Below the pieces are notes generated by a model. That model worked only from the letters and a program-made list of their open reading frames with translations, had not been told where the DNA came from and did no database searches. The position numbers and the translations under genes are program-made. A DNA stretch of 64,000 nucleotides from Ryuthela nishihirai (taxonomy: Eukaryota > Arthropoda > Arachnida > Araneae > Heptathelidae). Below, piece after piece: positions 10,651 through 22,723 of the stretch. The first letter of the stretch is position 1. Each line of letters starts with the position of its first letter. Location: NCBI GenBank assembly GCA_038380435.1, contig JAWZYU010000058.1, positions 1,488,001-1,552,000 on the forward strand, in the 5' to 3' direction.

Positions 10651-12842
10651 ATCCCCTATAGTTATCACAAGAACTGCGATCGCCTTTTTTGAAAAAGGGA
10701 TAACAATAGCTCTGGTAAAATCCTTGGAAACCATGCCTTTATCATAAAGGATATTCAGAATTTCAGTCATCCAAGTGGTAACCGAAACATTCCCAGCTCT
10801 AAGCATTTCTGTAGTAATTTCATCTACCCCTGGGGATTTATGAAGTTTAAGTTTACAAACAGCCAAAATAACTTCAGATTGTGTTATAGGGCCAACATTA
10901 AAGCTGCCAATGCATCTATCATCATTACAAACAATGGGAGTAGAACTAACCACATTGTTTAGAACATCACTGAAATGCTCAGTCCACCTAGCCATGACAG
11001 AATCCTCACCTTCTATAACCTTACCTTGTTTATCCTGCAATCCTTGTATGCTTCTCCGTTTTCTACCACATAAAACATTAACTCTCTGGTACAGCTCTCT
11101 GCTGTTGTGCTGCCTAACAGCCTCCTCGGCTTTGTCAGCCAAGCCATCAAGCCAAAGACTCTTATCAGCAGCTAACTGTTCCTTTACAAGTTTATTAAGC
11201 TCTCTGTAATCCTTTCTATTCCTGCAGTTCCTTCTTTCTGAAATAAGCTCAAGTGCCTTATCACTTAAATAATTCTGTCTCCTCTGCTTCTTTTTTCCTA
11301 AAAGAGTACTGTTAGTTTCCAAAAAAGCCTTTTTAAAATGGTCCCATTCATCCTCAACTTCAGTATTAAGCAAACCATGACTCTCATAATGACTAAGTAA
11401 GATCCAATTTCAGCTCCCCTATATGCCCTGGTATTTCTAACAGAACTAGCCCATTTGCTGCTAATTAATATATAATCAATCATATACCTATGCAGCTCAT
11501 CAAGTGAAACCCATTTGTATTTACGTATGTCGCGGTGTTTGTAATATGTGTTAGTTATTCTGAAACGATTGAGTTTACTTACCTGTAGGAGACGTTGCCC
11601 ATTGCCATTACAGCTACCAATACCAATAGGGCCTATCACCCCTCCCCAAAGATCAGAGTCAGTACCAACTTTGGCATTGAAGTCACCTAGAACAAGGATA
11701 ATATATCCTTTCTTGACAGAATTCAAAATATCCTGAAGTTGTCCATAAAACGTATCCTTCTTATCCTTATCAGCATCCTCAGTGGGGCATAACAGCAGAT
11801 AACGTTCAAGTCTTTAATGCTTGTGTGAAGTTTTGCTGTAAGAAACCTTTCATTAATGCACTTATATCCTAGAAGAGCATCACTAGCATGTCTGCTGAGC
11901 AGCAGACCCATGCCTTGGTGATGCTTTCCATCCTCCCTCCCTGTAAAGAGAAATTTAAAGTTATTTTTAAATATGTCACCTTTGCCTGTCCATTTGATCT
12001 CTTGCAAGCTTAGAATATCTAGGTTATAGCGCTGGAATTCCTGCATGAGGACATCAAGAGAATATTCTATATGTAATATACTCACGTTCACGTTCCTGCA
12101 GAGAGAAAATAATTAGTAGGATTTTTAAAGAAATTAGGTTTATTGAGATTGGTAGGGCCAACAATATCAAACAGACCCCTGATCGTAGGCATAGGGCAAA
12201 GACCTGTTCCTCCTCCGCTAAAGGCTGAAGTCACCAATGTTGGTAGGAACTTCAGGCACCACCTTTTCAAGTGGACTTTTTCAAGAGCCATATGGCCTGC
12301 CTGAGACACATTACTCCAGTTTAGGCTTGACGATGCCCAACTAGCTAAGTAAGGTCAGGTACCTGCGATGGCCTCTGATTAGGATTATCCACCAGCTGAT
12401 ATAAGGTATCCCATGCCTCTGTTCACTTAGAGCTGGCAACCCAAAAGCAAACAGAAAACACAGCGGCAGACTCTCCTTTAACAGAAGCCCACCAGTGCAG
12501 CAAGTCCAGGATCAATAATCAAGTTCAATTCCATAAACAAGTCCAGTCTAGTAGGTATAAATGGTCAGCACCAGGACCCTGTGAAGTTGACCACTCTTCA
12601 GCGGGTTTGAAAAAAAAGAAAACTTTGGCCATAGATGACTAGATCAGTAGGCCATACTGAACTGGCAGCCCTCCCCTTCCGTTTCCTTCCAAAAGAGAAT
12701 ATCTCTTTTGAAAGGTACTAACGGCCTGCACCACGAGAAGGCGGGGTCGGATATTAGGTGCTAGACCTGGCCGGTTCTATACATCATCACTAGGGATTCG
12801 TACACAACTCTCCTTCCAGTTTATGCCTAGCTACCATTTACA
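10651..12842 (-). mobile_element. LINE-A copy A3, 5' half, 3' truncated
   Basis: Minus-strand copy running from the 5' UTR (starting near 12842, same start as the full-length copy) through the endonuclease (open pieces 12309-12088, 12091-11723, 11726-11298) into the connector (11373-10591). It stops just inside the RT at the NYRGI position. LINEs are normally 5' truncated; losing the 3' half with no tail points to later rearrangement with the satellite to its left. An internal deletion near 11400 removes about 45 codons between the end of the endonuclease (GSDHY) and the connector, and several frameshifts are present. Confidence 0.88.
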
Positions 12843-14615
12843 AGTCACCTACCATTTACAGGTCCTCGATAATAGTTTATACTTTTTTCTTTTCCAGTTG
12901 AATTGCATTTTTTATCACACACAAGTTAACTATGCTTGCCTGCAATATTCATCAAAATCTATTTTTTCTACAGTTTTCTCTTCCTGTGTGAACAGAGCAA
13001 TCGTTAATACTAAGTAACACTCTTGAAAAATATCAGTGTGCATGAATTTATCCAATATCTGTTACCATTCACACTTAATGACCGATTTCTACCAGTATTT
13101 TGTGCATTACACTACTGGATTCCAGAATGTTCAGAACAAAACGAACAAGATCACTATAGAAATTCTGACATTTGGAAACACTACATTAGTTATTCAACAT
13201 ATGGTTCACAAATCTTCACTCATTACCAATGTGACTTTATTATCTAATTTATATCTTTCTATTTCTTATATCTCCTAAAACTTTTCTCTTTCACTATGTA
13301 TACATTCAGCAACACGACTCATGAAGTGGGGTTTTCAAATTTAGCTTAAAAGAATTTAGATTTCACTAAGGAAATATTTGGTTCAAATATATCTATAACT
13401 TCACCAATGTGATGTCCACTACAAATAATAATTACCATCACCATCTTTTTCCCTTTTACATTTCCCTAACAGTATTCTTCATACATCACAGAGTCATATC
13501 TGAGACACTAATACTCATGTAAAAAGAAAACGAAACAGTTTGGTTTCGTATAAATGTCAAGTGTGAGTATCATTCCCGAATGCACGCAACAAAACTTACT
13601 ACTGATTGAAACTGCAACAGTTTTATATTTACATGTAGTTGAGTCGTTGTGCACAGAGGTAACTTCAATCCGAAGAAAGATACATCATTCAAAACTTATA
13701 GATTCCATTAAATGTTTTAGTATTCCAAACTTTCAATGCTATGTAGTGTGAAAACCCAAAGAATAATATCAGGTGTACTAATCAATGTATTACCATTCAG
13801 TACATAATTTTTTTTCTCATTATACATGTTACATTCTACTAAACAACATGCGATCGTACTCGGATGGATTAAAAGAACTATAAACATTCCTAAAATAACG
13901 AAGACACCCGAAATAATTTCCCTTCTCATATCCTTTCCACTATTCTCAAATCCTCCCACTCCCATTACATTCCATTTCGAACTGCACGAACGCGCACACA
14001 CACACGCACACACACATATATATGCATGTTGCTGTTTATGAATAGTTTTCTGTATTTCAAAAATGTAGTTTCATAGAGAACATAACATAAACCAAGAGAA
14101 AAATTACGGTGTGAATTTATCTACTACACTTATAAAAGTAATGTAGGTATGAGAAAACCGTTCACCACGTATGTTAATGACATTTTATTTAGCGCTGTAC
14201 ATATCTTAAAATACGACCCTGAATTAATAGATTCCAAGCGTATCTGTCATGGCCTGTATTTAGAAAAATTTTATATATCATTTTATTATTTTGTACTTAA
14301 TTAGAGTGACTGTAAATTGGTGGTATGTCGAATTGCAGGAGTGTGCAGTACGCACTGTTTTCAGAAAAGTAGCCTTTTGTTTTCGGAACACAGGCTCCCT
14401 TTTTCTTATTCCCATAGAAATATCAAGCTTTTCATTTAAATTATTCAACAATAATAACACACTGGGAAAAATTTATAAAGTAGTCTAAGAAACACAAATT
14501 ACAGGTGAGAAACGAACACAACCGAAATTGCATGTTGCAGCTCACTGAGAGGTCCGATTGAGAAGTTTGAGACTTCGCGAAAAAGCCGCTTTCCTTCCAT
14601 CATTCTGTTGTGGAA
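12843..14615. other. Unassigned DNA with a CA microsatellite
   Basis: AT-rich, with no protein or RNA gene recognised on either strand. The short ORFs have no recognisable motifs. A CA/CG microsatellite sits at 13992-14025. Confidence 0.5.
13992..14025. repeat. (CA)n microsatellite
   Basis: Run of CA repeats with two CG variants, passing into TATATA. Confidence 0.85.
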
Positions 14616-14623
14616 GACTAGAC

Positions 14624-15045
14624 CAGAGGTTCCCAAGCTTATTTGTCTTACCATCCCCTTTTCTGAAAAACAATTACTCAGCGCCCCCCTGGAAATCTAC
14701 CTTCTTGAAGCGAACAAACAGAAAGATGCAGTGACAAATTTGCGTTCTTTTATGTATCTATATTTCTACCTACGTCATACAACGTAGTAAAGAAATATGA
14801 AACTTGAAATTATAAATTTATTTATTAAAATCGTCCATAGCATTTAAAATGGAAAATAAAGTAATCACTATGACTTTATGTTACACAACAGATGAATCAT
14901 GTACGAACGGTTTTTCAAATTTTACTTATCTTCCCTTCTTTCTTTATGCTTACACCGCCCCCCAATTGCACCCGAGGCTACTACCGACCCCATGGATCGT
15001 TCCAGCGCCAACAGAGGGCGGTATCACCCACTTTGGGAAACATTG
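14624..15045. mobile_element. hAT-type MITE (non-autonomous)
   Basis: 422 bp element. The left end reads cagaggttcccaagc, and the reverse complement of the right end reads caatgtttcccaaag, as in hAT inverted termini. Flanks gactagac (14616-14623) and cactagac (15046-15053) are an 8 bp duplication with one mismatch, the size expected for hAT. The interior has no transposase. Confidence 0.75.
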
Positions 15046-15317
15046 CACTAGACCATCAAGAAACCTAACTCTATTGTAACAAAGTGACATAAGCATCCTG
15101 CAATTTTGTTGATTCGCCAGTGGGCCCATATTTTATCAGGAACTGGGCATCCAATCTGCCACTTATGATTGTAGTAGTATTTTTCACTCATGTTCAAAGC
15201 ATGATATGAATAATTCAATAATAAAATATCATAGAAAAATGTACTGTAGGCAACAACCGTAAATGGTCATGTTTTTAATTAAACCGGTCATGTTTTTAAA
15301 CAATTACTGAAAAAAAA

Positions 15318-15365
15318 TGGTTGCCCTAACTGGGATTCGAACCCTGGTTTCCCGGGACAACCAGT
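15318..15365 (-). pseudogene. Truncated tRNA-like relic
   Basis: The minus strand gives ggttgtcc, then ccagggttcgaatccc (T arm), then agggcaacca and a T run. Acceptor-stem halves and a T arm are present, but the D and anticodon arms are missing. Probably the remnant of a tRNA-derived SINE or tRNA pseudogene. Confidence 0.4.
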
Positions 15366-16591
15366 TTTTTTAATTAATTATTTCAAGTGTTTCTTGTCTC
15401 ATGACATTCTCCTGTGATACTTTATTAGTGAGTATAATGATGCACATATAATGCTGTGACCGTGAGAAACAATAATGCAACCATCATTTGTGCCGGCTTG
15501 ACTGCCCGTTTCTCGATAACATATGGTGCCACTAGCAAATGTACAAAATTGCAGGAATGCTGAAATATCCTTCTGTTAGAAAACTGAACAGTTTCTTGCT
15601 GGTTTAGTAGCTAAGATACCTGGTATTCTATTTGTTTGAATCCTGGTATGATCAGATATTTTTTTTCTGACTTGTGTTTCTTATCTATAGGGAGTTTTGC
15701 TCTGGTACCATTACTGTTAAAGTAATAGAATCTCTCAGATATACAACTGGTAGTAGTTTATTAGATAAATATAGAGGAATATATTTTCATATTTAAAGAG
15801 AGAGAAAGAAAGGCGTCTGAAAATTTCCTACACACATTTCCAATCATTGACTATATTAAACACAGACTTAATAATTCTATGGTTCATTTGTTCGAAATTT
15901 GTTTTTAAACAGTTATGACGAGGGCAAAGCCTGCATTGTCATTCTGTTAAAACTTTTTAAATATTTGTTGAATATTGTTGAAAATCCAGATTCTTAGAGA
16001 TTTCATATATATTTAATTCGTCACATTTTCTCGCAAAAATCCTATATATGGAATTACATAAGTAATATATTGCTTAACTAACATGAAAATCACTTTTACA
16101 TAGGGACAGTCTCGGTACTAAAATAACACAGGCTTCATATTACTCTCACAGAAGCACGTAGATTCATCTAACTTATTAACGAAGCATCATAATTTGGAAA
16201 TTTGCTTTTTGTAAGATTACAGACTTTACGCTCCAACACTTAGCTTGATATGATTTTTGACTTCGGAATCGTGTACAAATTTTATTGCTTTTCACTTCAC
16301 TTGAAAGGTTATGTCTTTTCACTCTATTTCAGAAGCCTATAAAGAAAGCGCTCCTTCTCGAGCACAAAGAGTTTTATTTTATGTATCATAAAGAATATAT
16401 GAAATACTATAGAAAATTTTGACAATGATTTTACGTAGTTGGAAAAAATGGTAAAAAATTTAATCTTGAGAAAACCTTGTTTTTAGTCCGAAAAACTTCA
16501 CTTCTCATACTTCATACGTAAAAGCAGAAAATTGGATTTATAGCAGAAAAATGGGTTATTTTGCTCTTATAACGAAAACGTTGAATGTCTA

Positions 16592-16610
16592 CAGAGAGAG
16601 AGAGAGAGAG
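16592..16610. repeat. (GA)n microsatellite
   Basis: Uninterrupted AG repeat of about 19 bp. Confidence 0.85.
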
Positions 16611-17231
16611 ATAGACGACAAGGGGGAACTGTAGGTGCTTTTTTTGGGGGGGGGGGAGTCTTTCTAGTCTCTTTTTAAGGATCCTCAATTTTTAAACAAC
16701 GTCTTTTTCAATGAGAATTTCAGTTTTGGCTTATGATTACTAGCAACATATACTTGAGATCATATTATCTGATCTCAAGTTCTCTCAGTATCTGGTATCA
16801 AATTCGGACCTCTTTGTTGAAGCAGCAGATTCTTAGGAGAGTCGTTTCAGACCAGAACTCTTATTTTCCTGATAATTAATTGTAATTTTTCTTCTTGAAA
16901 ACAATTTTTCTGCTTCTGTTCAAGAGTTAAATTTTAAAAACCTTTCGATAAGCGTAGTTTCCTTCTAATTCATTTTGAAACACTGGAAAATATGTTTTTG
17001 AATTCTAGTTTCAAATTTGGTTTGATTTGTTTATTTTGACTTTCCTACATAACCTTTCAACTTCTCATGGACTGTAAAATTGAACTCTCTCTCACCTAAA
17101 CGTTTTTGCCCTACAATGAAGGATTCCTTTTAAATTCCATTGTGTTTTTACCTCCTTACTAAAGACCTAAGTTTTTAGTTTAACCTAAGTTTACCAACCT
17201 TTTTAAGTCAAGCACACAAGTTACCCTTTCT

Positions 17232-17645
17232 CATTCTTCCTTGGGGCAGGGGTGGTTCAGTCGGTAACGCGCCAGGTTGGTAATTTGCAGTTCCCAGGTT
17301 GAAATCCCAGCTGAATCAGCGTTGAGAATTTTTTCCTCAAAACTCCCCTCCCTACCCACGGTCAGTAGGAGACACCGATGGGCTTCGAAAGGCCGCTGTC
17401 CATCGGATGGGATGTTAAGCCATGGCCCCGTGTGCGGGAAAGCCATACCCTGTGCACGTTAAAGAACACATTGGATGGCCTTGACGGGAGGCTACCATCT
17501 GCCTCCCAACAGCTGTTCAAGTGGGTCCCTTCCCCGAATCCTTCTCTGAGCCTTCGGGGTGCATGTGACCTGGCCATTTAGCCCATGTTGTGCAAAAAAG
17601 TGCCGGTCAGAGGTAAAACAACCCAACCCAAAAATCATTCCTCGT
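17232..17645 (+). mobile_element. SINE1, full length
   Basis: Head from ggggcaggggtggttcag (17243) with a B box (ggttgaaatcc, degenerate), full body, end at acaacccaaccca (about 17630). An exact 11 bp repeat, ttaccctttct, flanks it at 17221-17231 and 17646-17656 and fits a TSD that includes short extra sequence at each end. Confidence 0.88.
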
Positions 17646-17656
17646 TTACCCTTTCT

Positions 17657-18223
17657 AGTTGTTCTTCAGGTATTTCAATATTTTTTTTCATTATATAGGT
17701 AGTTAAAATATTTTTTGTGTGTAAATAATTAAGTATTTTATATCCATGATAAAAAAAATTAATCCATGAATTTCTAAGATTTTGCTACCTAAACGAAACA
17801 TGCAAAACTATGTTAGCCTAAAAACTATTCTAATTTTGTAATCAATTTCTACTCAAGGAAACGTTCCCAAAATTTCTAAAACGCCCCTTTTAGGAACCAT
17901 TGGACTTTGAAGATTATTGGATGAGATCTTTGTTTTCATAACTATGAGTAGGAGTAATGTGAAAACCAAGGTTCAAGATAAAGGTAAAAAATATTTCACT
18001 TACTCCTTTTATAGTTAAGCAAAAAAGAAAAGGGAAAATATAACGAGAAGTTTGTTTTCAATTTTCGAGGATAATACAAAGAGAAAAATATAGACTACGT
18101 CATTCGATATGGTCCATTTCAATCAGCGATGTTTGCTGCTCACATTTCTAATAACGGCACTATATTATAAATTTTCGGGTGACTCATTGATGGATACTAT
18201 ATAATTTACTACTCGATATTTCC
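17657..18223. other. Unassigned AT-rich DNA
   Basis: Nothing recognised; upstream flank of the broken gene at 18224. Confidence 0.5.
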
Positions 18224-19009
18224 ATGGCAATAAAGTCGGGAAACTGTAAAGAGGATTTGGCTGTACGAGATCCTGGTCCCTTGTCACACTCGAGGTGGTT
18301 GACAACAGCAAATCGAACTCTCAGATTGTACTTAAGTGAAGAAAGTCCCACACCTGAACTTCAAGAAATAGTTGTATTTATCTTGAAGTCATACATGCCA
18401 ATGTGGTTTAGTATTAAAACAAGTAAATATTTTACAGAGGGACCAAAACTTGTGTACCAATCAATACAATCTTCAAGGTACCTGCTTGAAGATTTACGTA
18501 ATATTGTCGACCCTGTGATCGAACGAAATGGCTTTTTCGCTCATCCAGAACATTTAATGTTAGCCATGACAGAAGATAATACAAAACACATAAGACAGCT
18601 CGGACTTCGACGAATTCTAAAGGCGAGAGAGTTAGATCAAAAGAGAACAACTATAAGAACATTCATGCCGCCAAAACTCAATTTTAAGGCTCAAGACTAC
18701 TCGGAAATAATTAACTGGATGGACTTCTCCCCCATTATTGAAAGATGACGATTATTGAAGTGACGATGAGATTAAATCACATATTCAAAGTGACTCAGTC
18801 CCTAATTGGGATATAACATTCAAGAAATTCCCAGTTTACACACAAGCAGTTGAACGATGTGTGAAACTCGTGACAGAAGTCTCAGGAAAAGTTTGCGGAG
18901 CTGAGTCTAGGGATGGTTTTATCAGAACGACTCTGCTGTCAAGGTCAACCATGCCTAACTTCGCCCATAAATCAGATTTCAAAGTATCTTCAGCTAAGAA
19001 TGAGTGAAA
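18224..19009 (+). pseudogene. Broken copy of an arthropod protein family with a LSHxRWLTTANR motif
   Basis: The first frame (18224-18748, 174 aa) carries DPGPLSHSRWLTTANRTLRLY, FILKSYMPMWFSIK, NGFFAHPEHLMLAM and IRQLGLRRILKAR. It stops at a TGA; about 20 bp further on, another frame continues the same protein (SDDEIKSHIQ, PVYTQAVERCVKLVTE, DGFIRTTLLSRS) to a TGA near 19009. So one indel plus flanking damage breaks a protein of about 260 residues. I recall this motif set from multi-copy, uncharacterised arthropod proteins, probably of transposon origin, but the function is unknown and the assignment is from memory. The N-terminus may be cut, since homology-like sequence starts almost at the first Met. 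A LINE-A inserted about 100 bp downstream. Confidence 0.6.
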
Positions 19010-19109
19010 ACGGAGAAGTTCAATTGTTCAACATGAGTTTCTTGGACTTACGACTCTTCATACAAAAACTTAGTGTTTTCAATAAAAAAATCAGTTTATA
19101 ATTATTACT

Positions 19110-22100
19110 CATCATCATCATCATCATCATCCTCAAGCAGCCATGGGCTATGGAGGTCCAACCAGACCGTGCAATTTAGTTCTCCAAGCAAGTCTATCCT
19201 GAGCTACATCTACTGCATCTGGCCACTGCACACCAATTCTAACAAGGTCCTGTTTGACATTGTCTGCCCACCGCATCCTAGGTCTCCCCTTCTTTCTGAG
19301 GCCTTTAGGCACACTGTTCATAACCCTATTCGCCAATCTATAATTATTCATACGGGCAACATGGCCAAACCAACGGAGTCTCTCTCTGCACAATATGCTG
19401 CTTAAAGGAGATTGCAAACTCCTTTGCCTAACCTCATCATTAGTTACAAAGTTGAACCACCTAATGCCCAAGATACTGCGTAAGCATCTGGAATCAAAAG
19501 CATCTAGTTTTCTGTTATCTTGTTTACAAAGTGTCCAAGTTTCACTACCATAACTAACCCTAGAAAGAACCAAACTATTATACAGTCTAATTTTAGTCTT
19601 TAGGTGTATACGCCTATTTCTCCACACTCTCCATAGATTCTTAAAAGTCCCGGCAGCAATCCCTATTCGCCTGTTAATCTCATGCCGCACATCACCATTA
19701 TCTGTTACATAGCTCCCAAGATAATTAAACTGTGACACCTGCTCAAGACTGCAACCATTCAGATTAACTGAATCACAGCCTGCCTGACCAATTTTCATCA
19801 CTTTAGTTTTCTCTCTGTTTATAACCAAACCTATTCTACTACCAGTCTCATCAACAGCTCGAATGAAAGAGTTCATCTCATGAACATCATTTGCCAAAAG
19901 GGCTAAATCATCAGCATAATCTAAATCAGAAATTTTCCTATCTCCAGCCCATTTAAGGCCAAAATCTTTCCCTTGAAGTGAATTTCGCATAACATAATCA
20001 ATAACCAAACTAAAGAGAAAAGGAGACAAAATGCACCCTTGTCGAACACCAGAAGTAATGCTAAACCAATTGCTACAAGCCTTACCAACTCTCACACACG
20101 ACTCAGTGTTATTATAGAGAGCTTTCATTATGTTAACTAACTTGTCTGGTATACCATATGATTTCACAATCAACCACAAATTATGACGATCAACAGAGTC
20201 GAAAGCCTTTTTGAAATCAACAAAGCTAGCAACCAAAGGTTTCTGAAACTCTAAACATTTCTCAAGAATCTGCCTAAGTGAAAATATTTGATCCACACAT
20301 CCCCTACCACTTCTGAATCCACATTGCTCATCACGCAATTGACTGTCAACCAGATTCTTAATTCTATTAAGCACAATCATGGAAAGAACTTTACCTGGAA
20401 CAGAGAGTAGGCTGATACCCCTATAGTTATCACAAGAACTGCGATCACCTTTTTTGAAAATAGGGATAACAATAGCTCTGGTAAAATCCTTAGGAACCAT
20501 GCCTTTATCATAAAAGATATTCAGAATTTCAGTCATCCAAGTGGTAACCGAAACATTTCCAGCTCTAAGCATTTCTGTAGTAATTTCATCTACCCCTGGG
20601 GATTTATGAAGTTTAAGTTTAGAAACAGCCAAAATAACTTCGGATTGTGTTATAGGGCCAACATTAAAGCCACCAATGCATCTATCATCATTGCAAACAA
20701 TGGGAATAGAACTAACCGCATTGTTTAGAACATCACTGAAATGCTCAGCCCACCTAGCCATGACAGAATCCTCAACTTCTATAACCTTACCTTGTTTATC
20801 CTTCAATCCCTGTATCCCTGTTCGTTTTCTACCACACAAAACATTAACTATCTGGTACAGCTCTCTGCTGTTGTGCTGTCTAACTGCTTCCTCGGCTTTG
20901 TCAGCCAAACCATCAAGCCAAAGATTCTTATCAGCAGCTAACTGATCTTTTACACGTTTATTAAGTTCTCTGTAATGCTTTCTATTAGGACTAGTAGGGT
21001 ATTGATTAAGGACATTCTTGCAGTTCTTTCTTTCCGAAATAAGCTCAAGTGCCTTATCACTCAGATAATTCTGCCTCTTCTGTTCCTTTTTTCCTAAAGG
21101 AGTACTGTTAGTGTCCAAAAAAGCCTGTTTAAAATGATCCCATTCTTCCTCAACTTCAGTGGTAAGCATACCATGACTGTCATAATGACTAAGTAACCTA
21201 TCATGGTAAGCTTTGGCTATAACTGGGTGTTTCAGAGCTTCAGTATTAAATGCAAATTTTTTAACAGTGGCCCTAGCACAACACTTTTTAAGTTTAAGTT
21301 GCAAGACACTTTTAACTACGTAATGGTCAGATCCAATTTCAGCTCCCCTATATGCCCTGGTATTTCTAACAGAACTAGCCCATTTGCTGTTAATTAATAT
21401 ATAATCAATCATATTCCTATGCAGCCCATCAGGTGAAACCCATGTGTACTTATGTATGTCGCGGTGTTTGTAATATGTGTTAGTTATTCTGAAACCATTG
21501 AGTTTACTTACCTGTAGGAGACGTTGCCCATTGCCATTGCAGCTACCAATACCAAAAGGGCCAATCACCCCTCCCCAAAGGTCAGAGTCAGTACCAACTT
21601 TGGCATTGAAGTCACCAAGAACAAGGGTAATATCTCCTTTCTTGACAGAATTCAAAATATCCTGAAGTTGTTCATAAAACCTATCCTTCTCATCCTCATC
21701 GGCATCCTCAGTGGGGGCATAACAGCAGATAACATTCAGGTCTTTAACGCTTGTCTAAAATTTTGCTGTAAGAAACCTTTCATTAATGCACTCATATCCT
21801 AGAAGAGCATCACTAGCGTGTCTGCTGAGAAGCAGACCCACGCCTTGGTGATGCTTATTGTCGTCCCTCCCTGAAAAGAGAAATTTAAGATTATTTTTAA
21901 GAATCTGACCTTTATCTGTCCATCTGGTCTCTTGCAAACCGAGAATATCTAAATTATAATGGTGGAATTCTTGTGTGAGGACATCAAGAGAAAAAGCTCT
22001 GTGCAGAGTCCTCACATTCCAACTACCTATGGAGAGAAAATGGTTAGTAGGATGTTTAAAGAAACTATGTTTATTGAGAGAGGGAATGCCGACAATATCA

Positions 22101-22712
22101 AACAGCCCCCTAATCGCAGACATGGGGCAAAGACCCGTTCCCCCACCACTAAAGGCTGAAGCCATCTACACTGGAAGACTTCCTCCAATGTAGAATTTGA
22201 CGATGCCAATAGAAGCAAAGAGTTCAGGTGCCTGCGATGACCTCTGCTCAGGATTATCCACCAGCTGATAAACATATCCTGTGAATCTATTCACTTGGGG
22301 CTGTCAACCCACAAACAAACAGAAAACACAGCGGAAGATTTTCCCTCCACAGAAGCCCACCAGTGCAGCAAAATCAGGATCCATAATGAAGCTCAGAGCC
22401 ATATATCTGTCCAGTCCAGTGGGTTTATATGGTCAGCACCAGGACCCTGTGTGGTTGACCACTCCTCAGCAGGGTAGAAAAAAAAGAAAAGTAGCCATAG
22501 TTGTCCAGATCAGTAGGCCACACTAATCTGGCAGCCCTCCCCTTCCGTTCACTTCCACAAGAGAGTATCTCTTTTGAAAGTTACTAACGGTCCGCACCAC
22601 GAGAAGGCGGGGTCGGACATTAGGTGCTAGGCCTGGCCGGTTCTATGCGTCATCACAGGGGATTGGTACATAGCTCTCCTTCCAGTGACTACCTAGCTAC
22701 CATTTACAGACC
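19110..22712 (-). mobile_element. LINE family A, full-length copy A4 with 11 bp TSD
   Basis: 3603 bp element on the minus strand. Flanks taattattact at 19099-19109 and 22713-22723 are a perfect 11 bp duplication. The 5' UTR is about 550 bp (22712-22166), followed by one endonuclease-RT frame (22165-19148), and the 3' end is a GAT repeat tail directly after the coding stop. It is the most complete and probably youngest LINE-A here and serves as reference for copies A1-A9. Confidence 0.95.
19148..22165 (-). pseudogene. LINE-A endonuclease-reverse transcriptase, one in-frame stop
   Basis: A 1006-codon frame interrupted only by a TAG at 21757-21755 (codon 137); related copies have CAG (Gln) or another sense codon there. 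Numbering from the Met at 22165: endonuclease with GSWNVRTL (48-54), LQETRW (catalytic Glu about 79), YAP, GDFN (184-187) and GSDHY (278-282); connector; RT with YRGISLL, FVDFKKAFD (motif A, Asp about 650), SGVRQGCILSP (motif B, about 705-715) and DYADDL (motif C, about 749-754); then the C-terminal RLRWFGHVARM and KKGRPRMRW signature, ending GLVGPP. Downstream of the stop, 835 residues are open from an internal Met. It nicks target DNA and copies its RNA in the nucleus (family knowledge). Apparently inactive unless the stop is read through. Confidence 0.93.
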
Positions 22713-22723
22713 TAATTATTACT

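Larger units (their letters stand above)
15054..17220. other. Unassigned AT-rich DNA with small simple repeats
   Basis: No coding exon recognised. Holds a shortened antisense tRNA-like relic at 15318-15365, a weak plus-strand tRNA-like stretch near 15598-15652, a GA microsatellite at 16592-16610, a T/G run at 16639-16658, and a 10 bp inverted repeat (cttgagatca, 16753-16779). Confidence 0.5.

Noticed and set aside
18116..18130. Possible cyclin D exon 3 (LKW on the minus strand)
   Set aside because: An in-frame stop lies directly before it and no cyclin-like residues follow.
20676..20945. Plus-strand ORFs opposite LINE-A copies (also 10910-11209, 51387-51725)
   Set aside because: Antisense shadows of the LINE-A connector, repeated in every copy.
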